A DNA stretch of 37,518 nucleotides from a virus. Both the position numbers and the translations under genes were made by a program. Below are positions 23,909-30,988 of this stretch, in pieces. The stretch's first letter is position 1. The number at the start of each line of letters is the position of its first letter. The stretch lies in IMG/VR virus record IMGVR_UViG_3300029914_000067, positions 1 through 37,518 of that record. One strand, 5' to 3'. The notes under the pieces were generated by a model. That model ran no database searches. It was not told the DNA's origin and saw nothing but the letters and a program-made list of their open reading frames with translations.

Positions 23909-24478
23909 ATGACCGCCCCAACCCTCCTTGTCCAAATTCAGGGGCAGACAGTAAGTTCTGCCGACACCCTGAACACATACGAGCAGACTTGCGATAATCT
24001 GACTCAACTCGCAGGATTTGTTGGGGCTCCCGGCGTGCAGGTATTTGCGCGCGGCATCGCTACGCCGGGGGATGGCGGGCAGGGGCCTTTCTATTGGGCG
24101 ACGGGCATTTATGCCAATGACGGGCTTAATACCATCGTCCCAACCGGGGTGACATCAGGCGCATGGCTTCGCCTCCCACTAAATTCTGTTGTTCCTATTT
24201 CCCCCCTTGTCGCATTGACAGGAACAACGATTTTAAAATCACAAAATTATATACCCATCAATAATACTACGGGCGCCCCTTTCAGTATAAACCTACCACT
24301 CGCGCCCGTGAGCGGAGAAAACCACACCGTAAAAGACTGGCTTGGTAACGCTGCGACATATGCAATCACCGTCAATGGCAATGGGTACAATATCGATGAG
24401 TCTTCGTCTTACAGCATGAATTTCAATTATCAGGCCGAAAACTTCATGTTTGCGTTCGGAAAATGGGGTGTGTGGTGA
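23909..24478 (+). CDS. Small tail-fibre/spike-like protein
   Basis: 189 residues with GGAAGG 8 bases before the ATG. It has the short spike N-terminal motif 'GAPGVQVFARG', 'GDGGQGPFYWATG', 'GAWLRL', which also appears in weaker form in the preceding beta-helix protein. The C-terminus is a compact beta domain ('YAITVNGNGYNID', 'NFMFAFGKWGVW') as in head-fibre-like phage proteins. It has no signal peptide, unlike the five genes before it. It may be a spike adaptor or a short fibre that sits on the virion. Confidence 0.65.
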   Translation: MTAPTLLVQIQGQTVSSADTLNTYEQTCDNLTQLAGFVGAPGVQVFARGIATPGDGGQGPFYWATGIYANDGLNTIVPTGVTSGAWLRLPLNSVVPISPLVALTGTTILKSQNYIPINNTTGAPFSINLPLAPVSGENHTVKDWLGNAATYAITVNGNGYNIDESSSYSMNFNYQAENFMFAFGKWGVW

Positions 24479-24903
24479 TTGACCTAACATCTGACTTTGA
24501 AGTTCTTGTCGCCACGATTGATGGCGAAGGTGAAGGCGAACCCCTGATCGGCAAGCAGGCGATCGCGGCGTCGATCATGAATCGCGTCGCGCTCGCGAAG
24601 GCACATCCTCATTTCGGTGATGGGACTATCCGCGGCGCCTGTCTTACACATGAGCAATATGATTGCTGGATGCCGGGGCCGGACCATGATCGCATCATGG
24701 CGCTCGATCTTGCCAATCCATCGCCTGCACTTCAGGATTGCATCACAGTTGCAAATGGGATGATTGCCGGAACGCTGAAAGATCCGACACGGGGTGCGAC
24801 ATACTATTTCAACCCTGAAGAAATCGAGCCGCCGACATGGGTTGCAGGCGGTATATTTTGCGGGCAGTTTGGGAGTCATAGATTTTACAAAGGAGTTAAG
24901 TGA
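24463..24903 (+). CDS. Cell wall hydrolase, SleB/Hydrolase_2 type (endolysin candidate)
   Basis: 146 residues from ATG 24463; GTG 24475 (GTGA overlap with the previous stop) is an equally good start. The order of motifs is that of SleB-like hydrolases: 'LVATIDGEGEGEPLIGKQAI' with the presumed catalytic Glu22, 'AASIMNRVALA', 'IRGACLTHEQYDCW', 'ATYYFNPE' and the ending 'GSHRFYKG'. The family cleaves the peptidoglycan glycan strand as a lytic transglycosylase or muramidase. No signal peptide is visible, so release by the holin encoded next door is expected. The three following overlaps make this a compact lysis cassette. Confidence 0.85.
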   Translation: MGCVVIDLTSDFEVLVATIDGEGEGEPLIGKQAIAASIMNRVALAKAHPHFGDGTIRGACLTHEQYDCWMPGPDHDRIMALDLANPSPALQDCITVANGMIAGTLKDPTRGATYYFNPEEIEPPTWVAGGIFCGQFGSHRFYKGVK

Positions 24904-25286
24904 TGAACAGCACGGATCCCAATATCAACGGCATTCTAGCGTCCATCCGCATCCTGCTCATCACCGTTGGCGGCGTCATGGCTACCAAGGGGCTTGAAAA
25001 TACTGGTGCCTATTTTTGGGTTATGACCGCGGCGGGCTCCATCATGGTCGTCGGCCCAGCCGTCTGGGGTGTTTACAGTTCGTTCGTGAACTTCCGCCGC
25101 GCTCGTGCGGTCGGGGTCCAAGCGGGAATAAATATGGCTGTACAAGGCAAGGCGCTTGCTTCCGATGGCTCTGTCATTTCTCATGTTGGCCCGGACACTA
25201 CGCCCGCTTTAGACGTTACCCTGGCAACATCAGATGAGATCATTAACAAGTTCGGCCCCGTTGCAAGTACAATCGCCAAAGTGTGA
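24903..25286 (+). CDS. Holin, Pam3-gp28-like
   Basis: 127 residues from ATG 24903, with AAGGAG 8 bases upstream and a TGATG overlap with the hydrolase stop. Two hydrophobic segments lie in the N-terminal half: 'ILASIRILLITVGGVMATKG' and 'FWVMTAAGSIMVVGPAVWGV'. They are followed by a charged 'SSFVNFRRARAV' and a soluble tail ('VISHVGPDT', 'SDEIINKFGP'). This layout matches the Pam3-gp28 putative holin family. The role is timed permeabilisation of the inner membrane to free the endolysin. Confidence 0.75.
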   Translation: MNSTDPNINGILASIRILLITVGGVMATKGLENTGAYFWVMTAAGSIMVVGPAVWGVYSSFVNFRRARAVGVQAGINMAVQGKALASDGSVISHVGPDTTPALDVTLATSDEIINKFGPVASTIAKV

Positions 25287-25600
25287 TGACTAAAGCAGCC
25301 GAAGAAGCTGGATTACACAGAGAACAAGAGCAAATAGACCGCTCTACAACAAGAGTATTGGGAGCGGATAGCTTGGATCAGGATGCAAGAGATTTGGCCC
25401 AAAAGGCCTTCAGCAGGATTGATACCCATGAGGTTCTTTGCACCGAACGGTGGAACCAGTTGCGGGTTGCTATGGGCATGGTGCAAAAGAGCGTGGACAC
25501 AATGTCCAGAAATACGCTAGGTCGCATCCCGGCCGGGATTATAGCTGGCCTGACTGGTCTGGTCGGATGGCTGGCCGCCAGGGCATTTCCGCTGCACTGA
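25286..25600 (+). CDS. Membrane-anchored lysis accessory, XhlA-like topology
   Basis: 104 residues from ATG 25286 (TGATG overlap). A charged helical N-terminal domain with 'AFSRIDTHEVLCTERWNQLR' and 'MVQKSVDTMSRN' precedes a single C-terminal membrane helix ('IPAGIIAGLTGLVGWLAARA'). Such tail-anchored proteins next to holins are often XhlA-like partners or antiholins. A spanin is less likely, because no lipobox or long periplasmic domain is seen. Assignment rests on topology and neighbours. Confidence 0.6.
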   Translation: MTKAAEEAGLHREQEQIDRSTTRVLGADSLDQDARDLAQKAFSRIDTHEVLCTERWNQLRVAMGMVQKSVDTMSRNTLGRIPAGIIAGLTGLVGWLAARAFPLH

Positions 25601-25650
25601 ACGAATACGGCATTTGCGCGTTTGCACCTAAGCCATAAAAGGGCTCGGTT

Positions 25651-26079
25651 ATGAATCGAAGTAAAATCCTAGTCGAGCTTTTGGAGATCAAGAAACTTTT
25701 GTGTCGCCTTACGTCTGGCAGGGACACGAAAGCAACCATCCTCGTCGGACAAGGAAAGATAGAAATCATGAGCTTCAATATCACCAGCGGCCAGTCAAAG
25801 ACCGCAACTGTCGTTTTCACCGATGCCAACGGCAAGGTTCAGCCGCTGCCCGCCGGTAACATCCCGGTCTGGACTGTCATTCCGGCCGCTGCGCTTAGCT
25901 TGACGCCAGCTGCCGATGGCATGAGCTGCGCCATTCTTGGCGGAACGGCGCTCGGTCCGCTTACCCTGACTGCAACGGTCGAGGGCGATCCGACGCCTGG
26001 CGTTGATCCGCTCACCCCGTCGATCGTCGGCACCGTTGTTGCCCCGGAAGATACCCAGGGCACGATCACGGTTGCTTAA
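25651..26079 (+). CDS. Ig-like domain protein
   Basis: 142 residues from ATG 25651 (AAAAGGG upstream). A second in-frame ATG at 25768 with AAGGAAAG upstream would give a 103-residue protein starting 'MSFNITSGQSKTATVVF', which fits the fold better. The beta-sandwich pattern 'TATVVFTDANGKVQPLP', 'PVWTVIPAAALSL', 'LTLTATVEGDPTPG', 'GTITVA' resembles bacterial Ig-like (Big_2-type) modules found on phage surfaces. The 39 residues between the two ATGs are basic and helical, and could be a separate short leader. Possible decoration protein. Confidence 0.6.
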   Translation: MNRSKILVELLEIKKLLCRLTSGRDTKATILVGQGKIEIMSFNITSGQSKTATVVFTDANGKVQPLPAGNIPVWTVIPAAALSLTPAADGMSCAILGGTALGPLTLTATVEGDPTPGVDPLTPSIVGTVVAPEDTQGTITVA

Positions 26080-26088
26080 GGCCGCAAA

Positions 26089-26114
26089 GGCCCTCGGTTA
26101 GAAAGCTGGGGGCC
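26089..26114 (+). terminator. Terminator-like hairpin
   Basis: GGCCCTCGGTT (26089-26099) pairs with AGCTGGGGGCC (26104-26114) around an AGAA loop, an 11-pair stem including three G-U pairs. No T-run follows. It lies 10 bases after the Ig-like gene and 25 before the next start. Confidence 0.5.
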
Positions 26115-26138
26115 TAGCCACACATACGGGAGGATTAC

Positions 26139-26348
26139 ATGCTCATTCATCTTCTGCTGATGCTGTTGATTTACGGTCTGATTTTTGCGCTGATCTATTG
26201 GGTGGTGACGCTTATCCCGCTGCCGCCGCCGTTCAATTTGGTCATTCGGGTCGTGCTGGCGATTGTCGCCGTAATCCTGATTATCAGCCTGATCTTGCCA
26301 CTTGCAGGCGAAGGCGGCGCGGGGTGCGGTTCAAGGCTTCTCTGCTAA
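26139..26348 (+). CDS. Small membrane protein, Thivi_2564-like
   Basis: 69 residues with GGGAGGA upstream of the ATG. Two hydrophobic segments, 'LLLMLLIYGLIFALIYWVV' and 'VIRVVLAIVAVILIISLIL', are joined by 'PLPPPFN', the signature layout of the Thivi_2564 family of small membrane proteins found in proteobacteria and their phages. Function is unknown. Its position near the lysis genes allows a role in membrane disruption, but nothing shows it. Confidence 0.6.
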   Translation: MLIHLLLMLLIYGLIFALIYWVVTLIPLPPPFNLVIRVVLAIVAVILIISLILPLAGEGGAGCGSRLLC

Positions 26349-26359
26349 CTGGTTTTCGC

Positions 26360-26388
26360 TTGGCAAGCACTCGAAATAGGGCCATATT
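26360..26388 (+). promoter_or_regulatory. Weak sigma-70-type promoter candidate
   Basis: TTGGCA (26360-26365), a 17-base spacer and CATATT (26383-26388) lie in the 83-base gap before the next gene. The match to consensus is partial. Confidence 0.25.
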
Positions 26389-26431
26389 GCGGCTCCCTCA
26401 CGCCCTTCGCGGCCAATTGGAGATCGCACAT

Positions 26432-26743
26432 ATGTCTGACCCCGCTACGCCCGTTGCTGCCCCCGCTCCGTCGCCTCTGGAGGTTGCCTTTGACAATCTC
26501 GGAAAAGAGCTTGGTTTTGACGTTCTTGCCGATCTAAAAACTCAGTTGACAAACGCCAAGACAAATATAGGCGCTAGCCCGACTGCATTAACTGTCGCTG
26601 CTCAGGGCCAGCTCTTGGTAGCGGCTCTCACTTTGTCCCTGCCCTCTCTGGAAACTCAGGCAATTTCCCAGGGGAACACTACTCTTGGCGCGCTCATTGA
26701 CCTGATCCCGAGCGCACCCCTGCCGGCGACACCGGCTCCGTAA
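26432..26743 (+). CDS. Unknown Ala-rich small protein
   Basis: 103 residues from ATG 26432, chosen because TTGGAGA lies about 8 bases upstream; the frame is open further 5' but without a site. Pro/Ala-rich ends flank a helical middle ('EVAFDNLGKELGFDVLADLK', 'LLVAALTLSLPSLETQAIS'). No membrane segment is clear and no family is recognised. Confidence 0.5.
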   Translation: MSDPATPVAAPAPSPLEVAFDNLGKELGFDVLADLKTQLTNAKTNIGASPTALTVAAQGQLLVAALTLSLPSLETQAISQGNTTLGALIDLIPSAPLPATPAP

Positions 26744-26749
26744 AATACC

Positions 26750-27430
26750 GTGCTGACCATAACGGCCATATTGGACCAATATGCTTGGCTATACCAAGAC
26801 ACTTTGCCTGAGCCACCGGGAACGTGGGATCACGTTATCCCGGTGGACGGGGCTTATGCCGCCATCAAGCGTGTGGACGGCACGGACTATGTGATGCTGC
26901 GCGGGTCCGTGACTTTTCTCGACTGGCTGGAAGATTTCGAGGATTGCGCGCTTCCCTATCCGGATCCGGTATTAGGCGATGTCCACCCCGGAGCGCGACA
27001 GGGCGTCCTTGAGGTCAAGGATCAGATTGACGCGCTCGTGGGTGAGCATGTTGTGTTCGTCGGACACAGCCTTGGCGCGATGCACGCCGCACTGCTGGCC
27101 GGATATAGGGCCGCTGTCGGAAAGCCGGTGGATGCCCTTATCATGTTCGGGGAGCCACGGAGCGGTGGCGCCAGGCTGTCGGCCATCCTCGCCAACACCA
27201 TGGTCCAGTCCTACCGGAACGCCGATATGAACGGACACGATATTGTGACCGATGTAGCACGAAATATTCCGCCACTACTGCCCTATCAGCATGTCAAAGA
27301 CCCTTTGACAGATTGCCACCACTCACCGCGCGCCGATGATATTTGGCTTGCTTTTAGATATCATCACGGGGGCCACTATTGCCGCGCCTTTGGCTGCGGT
27401 GGAGTCGCCGCGCTTTCGCTGCCAACCTAA
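26750..27430 (+). CDS. Class 3 lipase-like alpha/beta hydrolase
   Basis: 226 residues from GTG 26750. Lipase class 3 features appear in order: 'VMLRGSVTFLDWLEDF' (49-63, the RG..DWL oxyanion region), 'VFVGHSLGAMHAALLA' with Ser107 in GHSLG, 'ALIMFGEPRSGGARLS', then 'RNADMNGHDIVTDV' with Asp164 and 'NIPPLLPYQHV', which is the family's pre-His motif. A cluster of His ('YHHGGHY', ~205-210) offers the third catalytic residue. The family hydrolyses acylglycerols or other esters. No signal peptide is visible. It lies just after the lysis genes, so attack on membrane lipid or on outer-membrane ester bonds during exit is possible but unproven. Confidence 0.75.
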   Translation: MLTITAILDQYAWLYQDTLPEPPGTWDHVIPVDGAYAAIKRVDGTDYVMLRGSVTFLDWLEDFEDCALPYPDPVLGDVHPGARQGVLEVKDQIDALVGEHVVFVGHSLGAMHAALLAGYRAAVGKPVDALIMFGEPRSGGARLSAILANTMVQSYRNADMNGHDIVTDVARNIPPLLPYQHVKDPLTDCHHSPRADDIWLAFRYHHGGHYCRAFGCGGVAALSLPT

Positions 27431-27461
27431 AGTTCGTCTGCGTTATCCGGGGAGATAAGCA

Positions 27462-28304
27462 ATGCGATGGTCGAATGAGCGCAAAGAAGAATTGCGCGCG
27501 CTCTGGTTAGATGGCGGCACGATTTCCAGCATCGCCAGCGAGATGAAAACAACGCGCGGCTCTATATCCGGTCAATCGATGCGCATGCATCTTCACTACG
27601 CCACTGGCGAGCAAAAGCCAATTCAGCCGGGCAGCGATGCAGATTTATATGCGACAACGCGGTTTCTTTCCCATGTTCAGCAGGCACCGCAGTTCGGCGT
27701 TCTGAAGCCCGGCGGCTATCAGCGAAAACTTGGCAACCGCGTGATGAAAGGCAAGTGGAAAGGCATGCCGATCTTCAGCTTGACACTGGAAGAACGCGCG
27801 ACGTGCCCGCGGTCCTGCAAAATGTGGCTTTCATGCTATGGCAATAACATGGGCCGCTCAGTGCGCTATGCTCATGGCGAGGCGCTGATGGACGCCATCT
27901 ATGCTGATCTCGTGCGACTTGAGCATCTTCATCCTCGCGGCTTTGTTGTGCGGCTTCATATTCTCGGAGACTTCTTTAGCGTCGAGTATGTGCAGTTCTG
28001 GCGCGACATGCTGGATGAATTTATGGAGCTTCGCGTTTTTGGTTATACCGCCCGCAGCAGTGGTAACCGCGATCTAATCGGATGGGCGATCGAGCAATTG
28101 CGCGACGAACGATGGGAGCGCTTTGCCGTCCGCACATCCGGCGCCGTCATGGGGCCGCGTACCAAGGTCATCGCTCGCGAATATCCTGGCGATGGCGCGA
28201 TCACATGCCCAGCACAGACCAACAAGACTTCGTGCTGCGCGACGTGCGCGCTATGCTGGGAGCCCGCCGCTCGCAATAAGGTGATTGCGTTCCTGCGCCA
28301 TTAA
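27462..28304 (+). CDS. GcrA-like helix-turn-helix fused to GP88-like Cys-rich domain
   Basis: 280 residues; GGGGAGATAA precedes the ATG. Residues 1-45 ('MRWSNERKEELRALWLDGG', 'ISSIASEMKTTRGSISG') follow the N-terminal pattern of GcrA, the alphaproteobacterial cell-cycle regulator that binds sigma-70 and CcrM-methylated DNA. The rest (~60-280) resembles the phage GP88 family (PF17338): 'FSLTLEERATCPRSC', 'WLSCYGNNMG', 'VVRLHILGDFFSVEYVQFWR', 'VFGYTARSS'. A C-terminal Cys cluster follows (Cys249, 258, 259, 262, 265). Cys115/119/125 plus the C-terminal cluster could bind metal or an Fe-S centre. GP88 function is unknown. The HTH suggests DNA or methylation-dependent targeting. It is the first gene of the replication half. 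Confidence 0.75.
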   Translation: MRWSNERKEELRALWLDGGTISSIASEMKTTRGSISGQSMRMHLHYATGEQKPIQPGSDADLYATTRFLSHVQQAPQFGVLKPGGYQRKLGNRVMKGKWKGMPIFSLTLEERATCPRSCKMWLSCYGNNMGRSVRYAHGEALMDAIYADLVRLEHLHPRGFVVRLHILGDFFSVEYVQFWRDMLDEFMELRVFGYTARSSGNRDLIGWAIEQLRDERWERFAVRTSGAVMGPRTKVIAREYPGDGAITCPAQTNKTSCCATCALCWEPAARNKVIAFLRH

Positions 28305-28306
28305 GT

Positions 28307-28365
28307 GGCAGGGGCGCGGCACAGCCCCTATCCGGGGAGGGTAGGAACGTGCGCGCACCCCTGCC
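28307..28365. other. Structured inverted repeat, nested hairpins
   Basis: GGCAGGGG (28307-28314) is a perfect complement of CCCCTGCC (28358-28365), and the stem extends through CGC/GCG with one bulge. Inside it CCCC (28325-28328) can pair with GGGG (28333-28336). There is no T-run. It could terminate the upstream message or be a structured leader or small RNA. Confidence 0.45.
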
Positions 28366-28394
28366 GTCTGCCGGCGAGATCGCAGATCGCATCG

Positions 28395-28473
28395 GCAAAT
28401 CATAATCTACAGGATTTATCTGTATTTGCAATTTAACCATTGACAGCCAAAATGGTGGCGCTAAGGTGGCGCT
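28395..28473 (+). promoter_or_regulatory. AT-rich candidate promoter region for the replication genes
   Basis: In the largest intergenic gap (28305-28496) the second half turns AT-rich. It holds CATAAT at 28401-28406, TTGACA at 28440-28445 and, 16 bases on, TAAGGT. A direct repeat GGTGGCGCT occurs at 28454-28462 and 28465-28473, with an 11-base period close to one helical turn, as expected for an operator. The first half of the gap holds nested hairpins. No exact -10 partner for TTGACA is present. Confidence 0.4.
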
Positions 28474-28496
28474 CGTTGTTTTTTCCGGGGAATTAA

Positions 28497-28973
28497 ATGT
28501 CATCTCGCGCACTGCGCGCAAAGTCCACGACTGAGCAGCCGTTTCATATTACGGCGGCACAGTACCTTGCATTAGCGCTGCCGCTTCATGCGACATGGAC
28601 AACATTCCCAGCTGGCGGCGGCGGAAAGATTCGTGGCTCATTCCTCAAACGCATGGGCTTGTTACCGGGGTGGCCCGACATACAAATTCTGGTACGCAAC
28701 ACGTCCTATGATACTGCGCGCTCGCTCAGCCGGTTCATTGGCCTGGAATGCAAGCGCGCCAAAGGCGGCGTCGTCAGTACCAACCAGATTCATGCTCACA
28801 GACTAATTCGCAACGCTGGCGGTGAAGTTTATGTTGTGAGAACCATCGAAGAAATTTACAATGTTCTCACTCAGCAAGAACATCTGAAATTGAGGGCCGA
28901 GCCTTCAATGGCGCTATCGAATCCTGTGGCGCAAAAAACAGGACTCAAAAAACAAGGATCGCAAAATGAGTAA
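28497..28973 (+). CDS. VRR-NUC domain nuclease
   Basis: 158 residues with GGGGAA before the ATG. The small VRR-NUC/PD-(D/E)XK core is visible: 'TWTTFPAGGGGKIRGSFLKR', 'LLPGWPDIQIL' with Asp61, 'FIGLECKRAKGG' with Glu84 and Lys86, 'STNQIHAHRLIRNAGGEVYV' with Gln97. Stand-alone VRR-NUC proteins occur in many phages beside replication genes and probably act on branched or replication intermediates. It is the first gene after the candidate promoter. The stop overlaps the next start by 8 bases. Confidence 0.8.
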   Translation: MSSRALRAKSTTEQPFHITAAQYLALALPLHATWTTFPAGGGGKIRGSFLKRMGLLPGWPDIQILVRNTSYDTARSLSRFIGLECKRAKGGVVSTNQIHAHRLIRNAGGEVYVVRTIEEIYNVLTQQEHLKLRAEPSMALSNPVAQKTGLKKQGSQNE

Positions 28974-29169
28974 GCAGAAATTGGTATGCACGGCGGAACT
29001 CGATCTGCCGGAAGATGCGCTGGAAGCCGTCAAGCTGCAGGCAGCGCTGTTGGAAGTCTGGGCGCAGTTCAAGGATGCTGTGCCGGATGGAACGGTGCTG
29101 ACCGAGCATGTGGTCAAGAGCAAGCCGAAGACCCTGGCGCCGGCTGCATCATCCACTCTGAAGAAGTAG
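28966..29169 (+). CDS. Small protein of unknown function
   Basis: 67 residues; AAGGA lies 7 bases upstream. An amphipathic helical centre ('PEDALEAVKLQAALLEVWAQ') is flanked by a short strand and a basic Lys/Ala tail. It sits between the nuclease and the Sak4-like ATPase, in the same operon. No family recognised. Confidence 0.55.
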   Translation: MSKQKLVCTAELDLPEDALEAVKLQAALLEVWAQFKDAVPDGTVLTEHVVKSKPKTLAPAASSTLKK

Positions 29170-29173
29170 TCAG

Positions 29174-30025
29174 ATGGCGCTCAAAATCATAAGCGCCGAT
29201 GAACGTATGGCTAATGCCCACAAGCGCGGCAGCGTGTTTGTGGGCGGAGGCTACAAGGTGGGTAAGACCTCGCTGCTTTATACGCTGCCGCCGGAATCCA
29301 CTCTCGCCTTAGATTTTGAAGGCGGTTTTAAGTCCGTCGAAACCTGGGGCGGCGATGTCATCGAAATTCGTGATTTCGTGGATGCCGTGGACATTGCCTG
29401 CCTGATCGGCGGCATCGATCCATCCAGCGGCCCGAACGATATGTTCTCGATCGACCATTTTGCCCGCTGCCTGAAAGCCTATCCCCAGATAGCCGAGAAG
29501 ATGGAAGGCTACTGCTACGTGTTTTTCGACTCGGTATCGCGCCTATCATTTGCGGCGTCGAAATTCGCCAAGCAGCAGCCGGAATCGTTCACCGACAAAG
29601 GCAAGTTCGACAAGTGGGGCATGTACGGGCTAATCGCCTCAAACATGATAACCCTGCTTAATCATTTGCAGCACAGTAACAAGAATTGTATTTTCATCGG
29701 GCTGTTGGAAGATGCGGAGGATGAATTTGGGCGGCATTACTGGCGGATCCAAATGGAGGGCGCCAAGACCGCTCGCGAGCTACCCGGCATTGTCGATCAG
29801 GTCGTGACTATGGCCATCTTCGACTATGACGAAGCGACTGGCGTATTCACGCTCAATCCCAATGGCAAAGAGCGGGCGTTCGTTTGCCATCGCGCCAACC
29901 CGTGGAGTTTTCCCGCCGGCACCCGTAGCGTCGGCAATGTCGAGTTGATGGAAGAACCTCACCTTGGTCGGCTTATTGAAAAACTCAATATGCCGCCGAA
30001 ACAATCACAAGTGAAAGGACAATAA
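29174..30025 (+). CDS. Sak4-like RecA-type ATPase (phage recombinase/annealing group)
   Basis: 283 residues. The Walker A is GGYKVGKTS (25-33), the Lys-Val form typical of Sak4/AAA_24 phage ATPases. 'TLALDFEGGFKSV' (43-55) follows. The Walker B-like strand is 'YVFFDSVSRLSF' with Asp119. 'NNCIFIG'-type strand, 'TARELPGIVDQVVTMAIFD' and a late 'FVCHRANPWSFPAGTRS' complete the RecA-like core. These proteins assist single-strand annealing recombination and replication together with an SSB-like partner. The next gene, 1 base away, is DUF669-like, the common neighbour. Specific activity is inferred. Confidence 0.8.
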   Translation: MALKIISADERMANAHKRGSVFVGGGYKVGKTSLLYTLPPESTLALDFEGGFKSVETWGGDVIEIRDFVDAVDIACLIGGIDPSSGPNDMFSIDHFARCLKAYPQIAEKMEGYCYVFFDSVSRLSFAASKFAKQQPESFTDKGKFDKWGMYGLIASNMITLLNHLQHSNKNCIFIGLLEDAEDEFGRHYWRIQMEGAKTARELPGIVDQVVTMAIFDYDEATGVFTLNPNGKERAFVCHRANPWSFPAGTRSVGNVELMEEPHLGRLIEKLNMPPKQSQVKGQ

Positions 30026-30026
30026 A

Positions 30027-30767
30027 ATGCCGATGAACCTGAACGATGCTGCCCCGCAGATGACTTTTGAAGTGATACCTGATGGCACGTTCGCAAAAAT
30101 CTTACTTCAAGTGAAGCCTGGCGGCTATTCGTTCAAAGGCTGCGAGCAGATGGACGCCGGCCTTTTCCGCACACCGAAGGAAGAAGGCGGTGCCGTGACG
30201 ATGGAATGCGAATTTACTGTGCTGGAAGGCCCGTATGTCCATCGCAAGTTCATTGGCTATTGGACGGTCTCGGGTGGTCAGCTTGACGACAAGGGACATT
30301 CCAAGGGCTGGGGCATTGCGAAGTCTTTCATCCGCGCGGCCATCGAAAGCAACCAGGGCATCCGACCGGACGACATGGGGCCGCAGGCTGTGGCGACGCG
30401 CCAGATCAATGGCCTGAAGGAAATCGACAACCTCTGGTTCTATGCCAAAATCGATGTCGAGCCCGGCAACGAATACACCGATCAGATGACCGGCGCGACC
30501 AAGCAGGGCTTCGACAAAAACAAAATCGGTCGTATTGTGACGCCTGACATGCCGGAATACGCTGATCTCGTCGCCGGCGAGCCGGTCGCAGCCAAGCCGA
30601 GCGGCGCCAAAAAGATCGGTGCCAAAAAGGATGGTGCGGCTGCCGCCGCGCCCGCCGGTCGGTCGTGGGGTGCGCCTGCCGCCGAATTACCCCTGGGTGA
30701 TAAAGCCGTCGCCGCAGCCGCGCCAGCAGCCGAACCCGCGAATAAGCCCGCATGGCTTCGGAAGTAG
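30027..30767 (+). CDS. DUF669-like probable ssDNA-binding partner
   Basis: 246 residues, AAAGGA upstream. The N-terminal ~180 residues form a beta-rich domain ('FEVIPDGTFAKILLQVKPGG', 'VTMECEFTVLEGPYVHRKFI', 'YWTVSG', 'LWFYAKIDVEPG') that fits the DUF669/SSB-like proteins encoded beside Sak4-type ATPases. A flexible Ala/Lys/Gly tail follows and ends in 'ANKPAWLRK', unlike the acidic tip of bacterial SSB. Coating of single strands at the phage fork or during annealing is inferred from family and position. Confidence 0.7.
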   Translation: MPMNLNDAAPQMTFEVIPDGTFAKILLQVKPGGYSFKGCEQMDAGLFRTPKEEGGAVTMECEFTVLEGPYVHRKFIGYWTVSGGQLDDKGHSKGWGIAKSFIRAAIESNQGIRPDDMGPQAVATRQINGLKEIDNLWFYAKIDVEPGNEYTDQMTGATKQGFDKNKIGRIVTPDMPEYADLVAGEPVAAKPSGAKKIGAKKDGAAAAAPAGRSWGAPAAELPLGDKAVAAAAPAAEPANKPAWLRK

Positions 30768-30988
30768 AAAACGTCAGCCGGGCGAAGATCGTCCTGGCGA
30801 CGGCGGAAGCTCTTGGTGAATACCTGCAAGGCGCACGGCTTTTGGATAAGAAAATATGGCAACTCCGAATGCCGGAACTGGAAGGAATAGCGAACGCAAC
30901 GGTGAGCGCCTTCATCGTGGCGGAGGCCAAGGAGCGGGCGATGCGGGACGCAGAGCCGGTCGCGGCGCCGTCCGCTTTCTCGGACTAG
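30752..30988 (+). CDS. Small helical protein overlapping both neighbours
   Basis: 78 residues. It overlaps the DUF669-like gene by 16 bases and the next frame by 133 bases. The product is predicted helical ('AKIVLATAEALGEYLQGARL', 'ANATVSAFIVAEAKERAMRD'). No family recognised. One of this frame and the next may have a mis-set start, but no later start is available before the Cys motif of the next gene. Confidence 0.5.
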   Translation: MASEVENVSRAKIVLATAEALGEYLQGARLLDKKIWQLRMPELEGIANATVSAFIVAEAKERAMRDAEPVAAPSAFSD

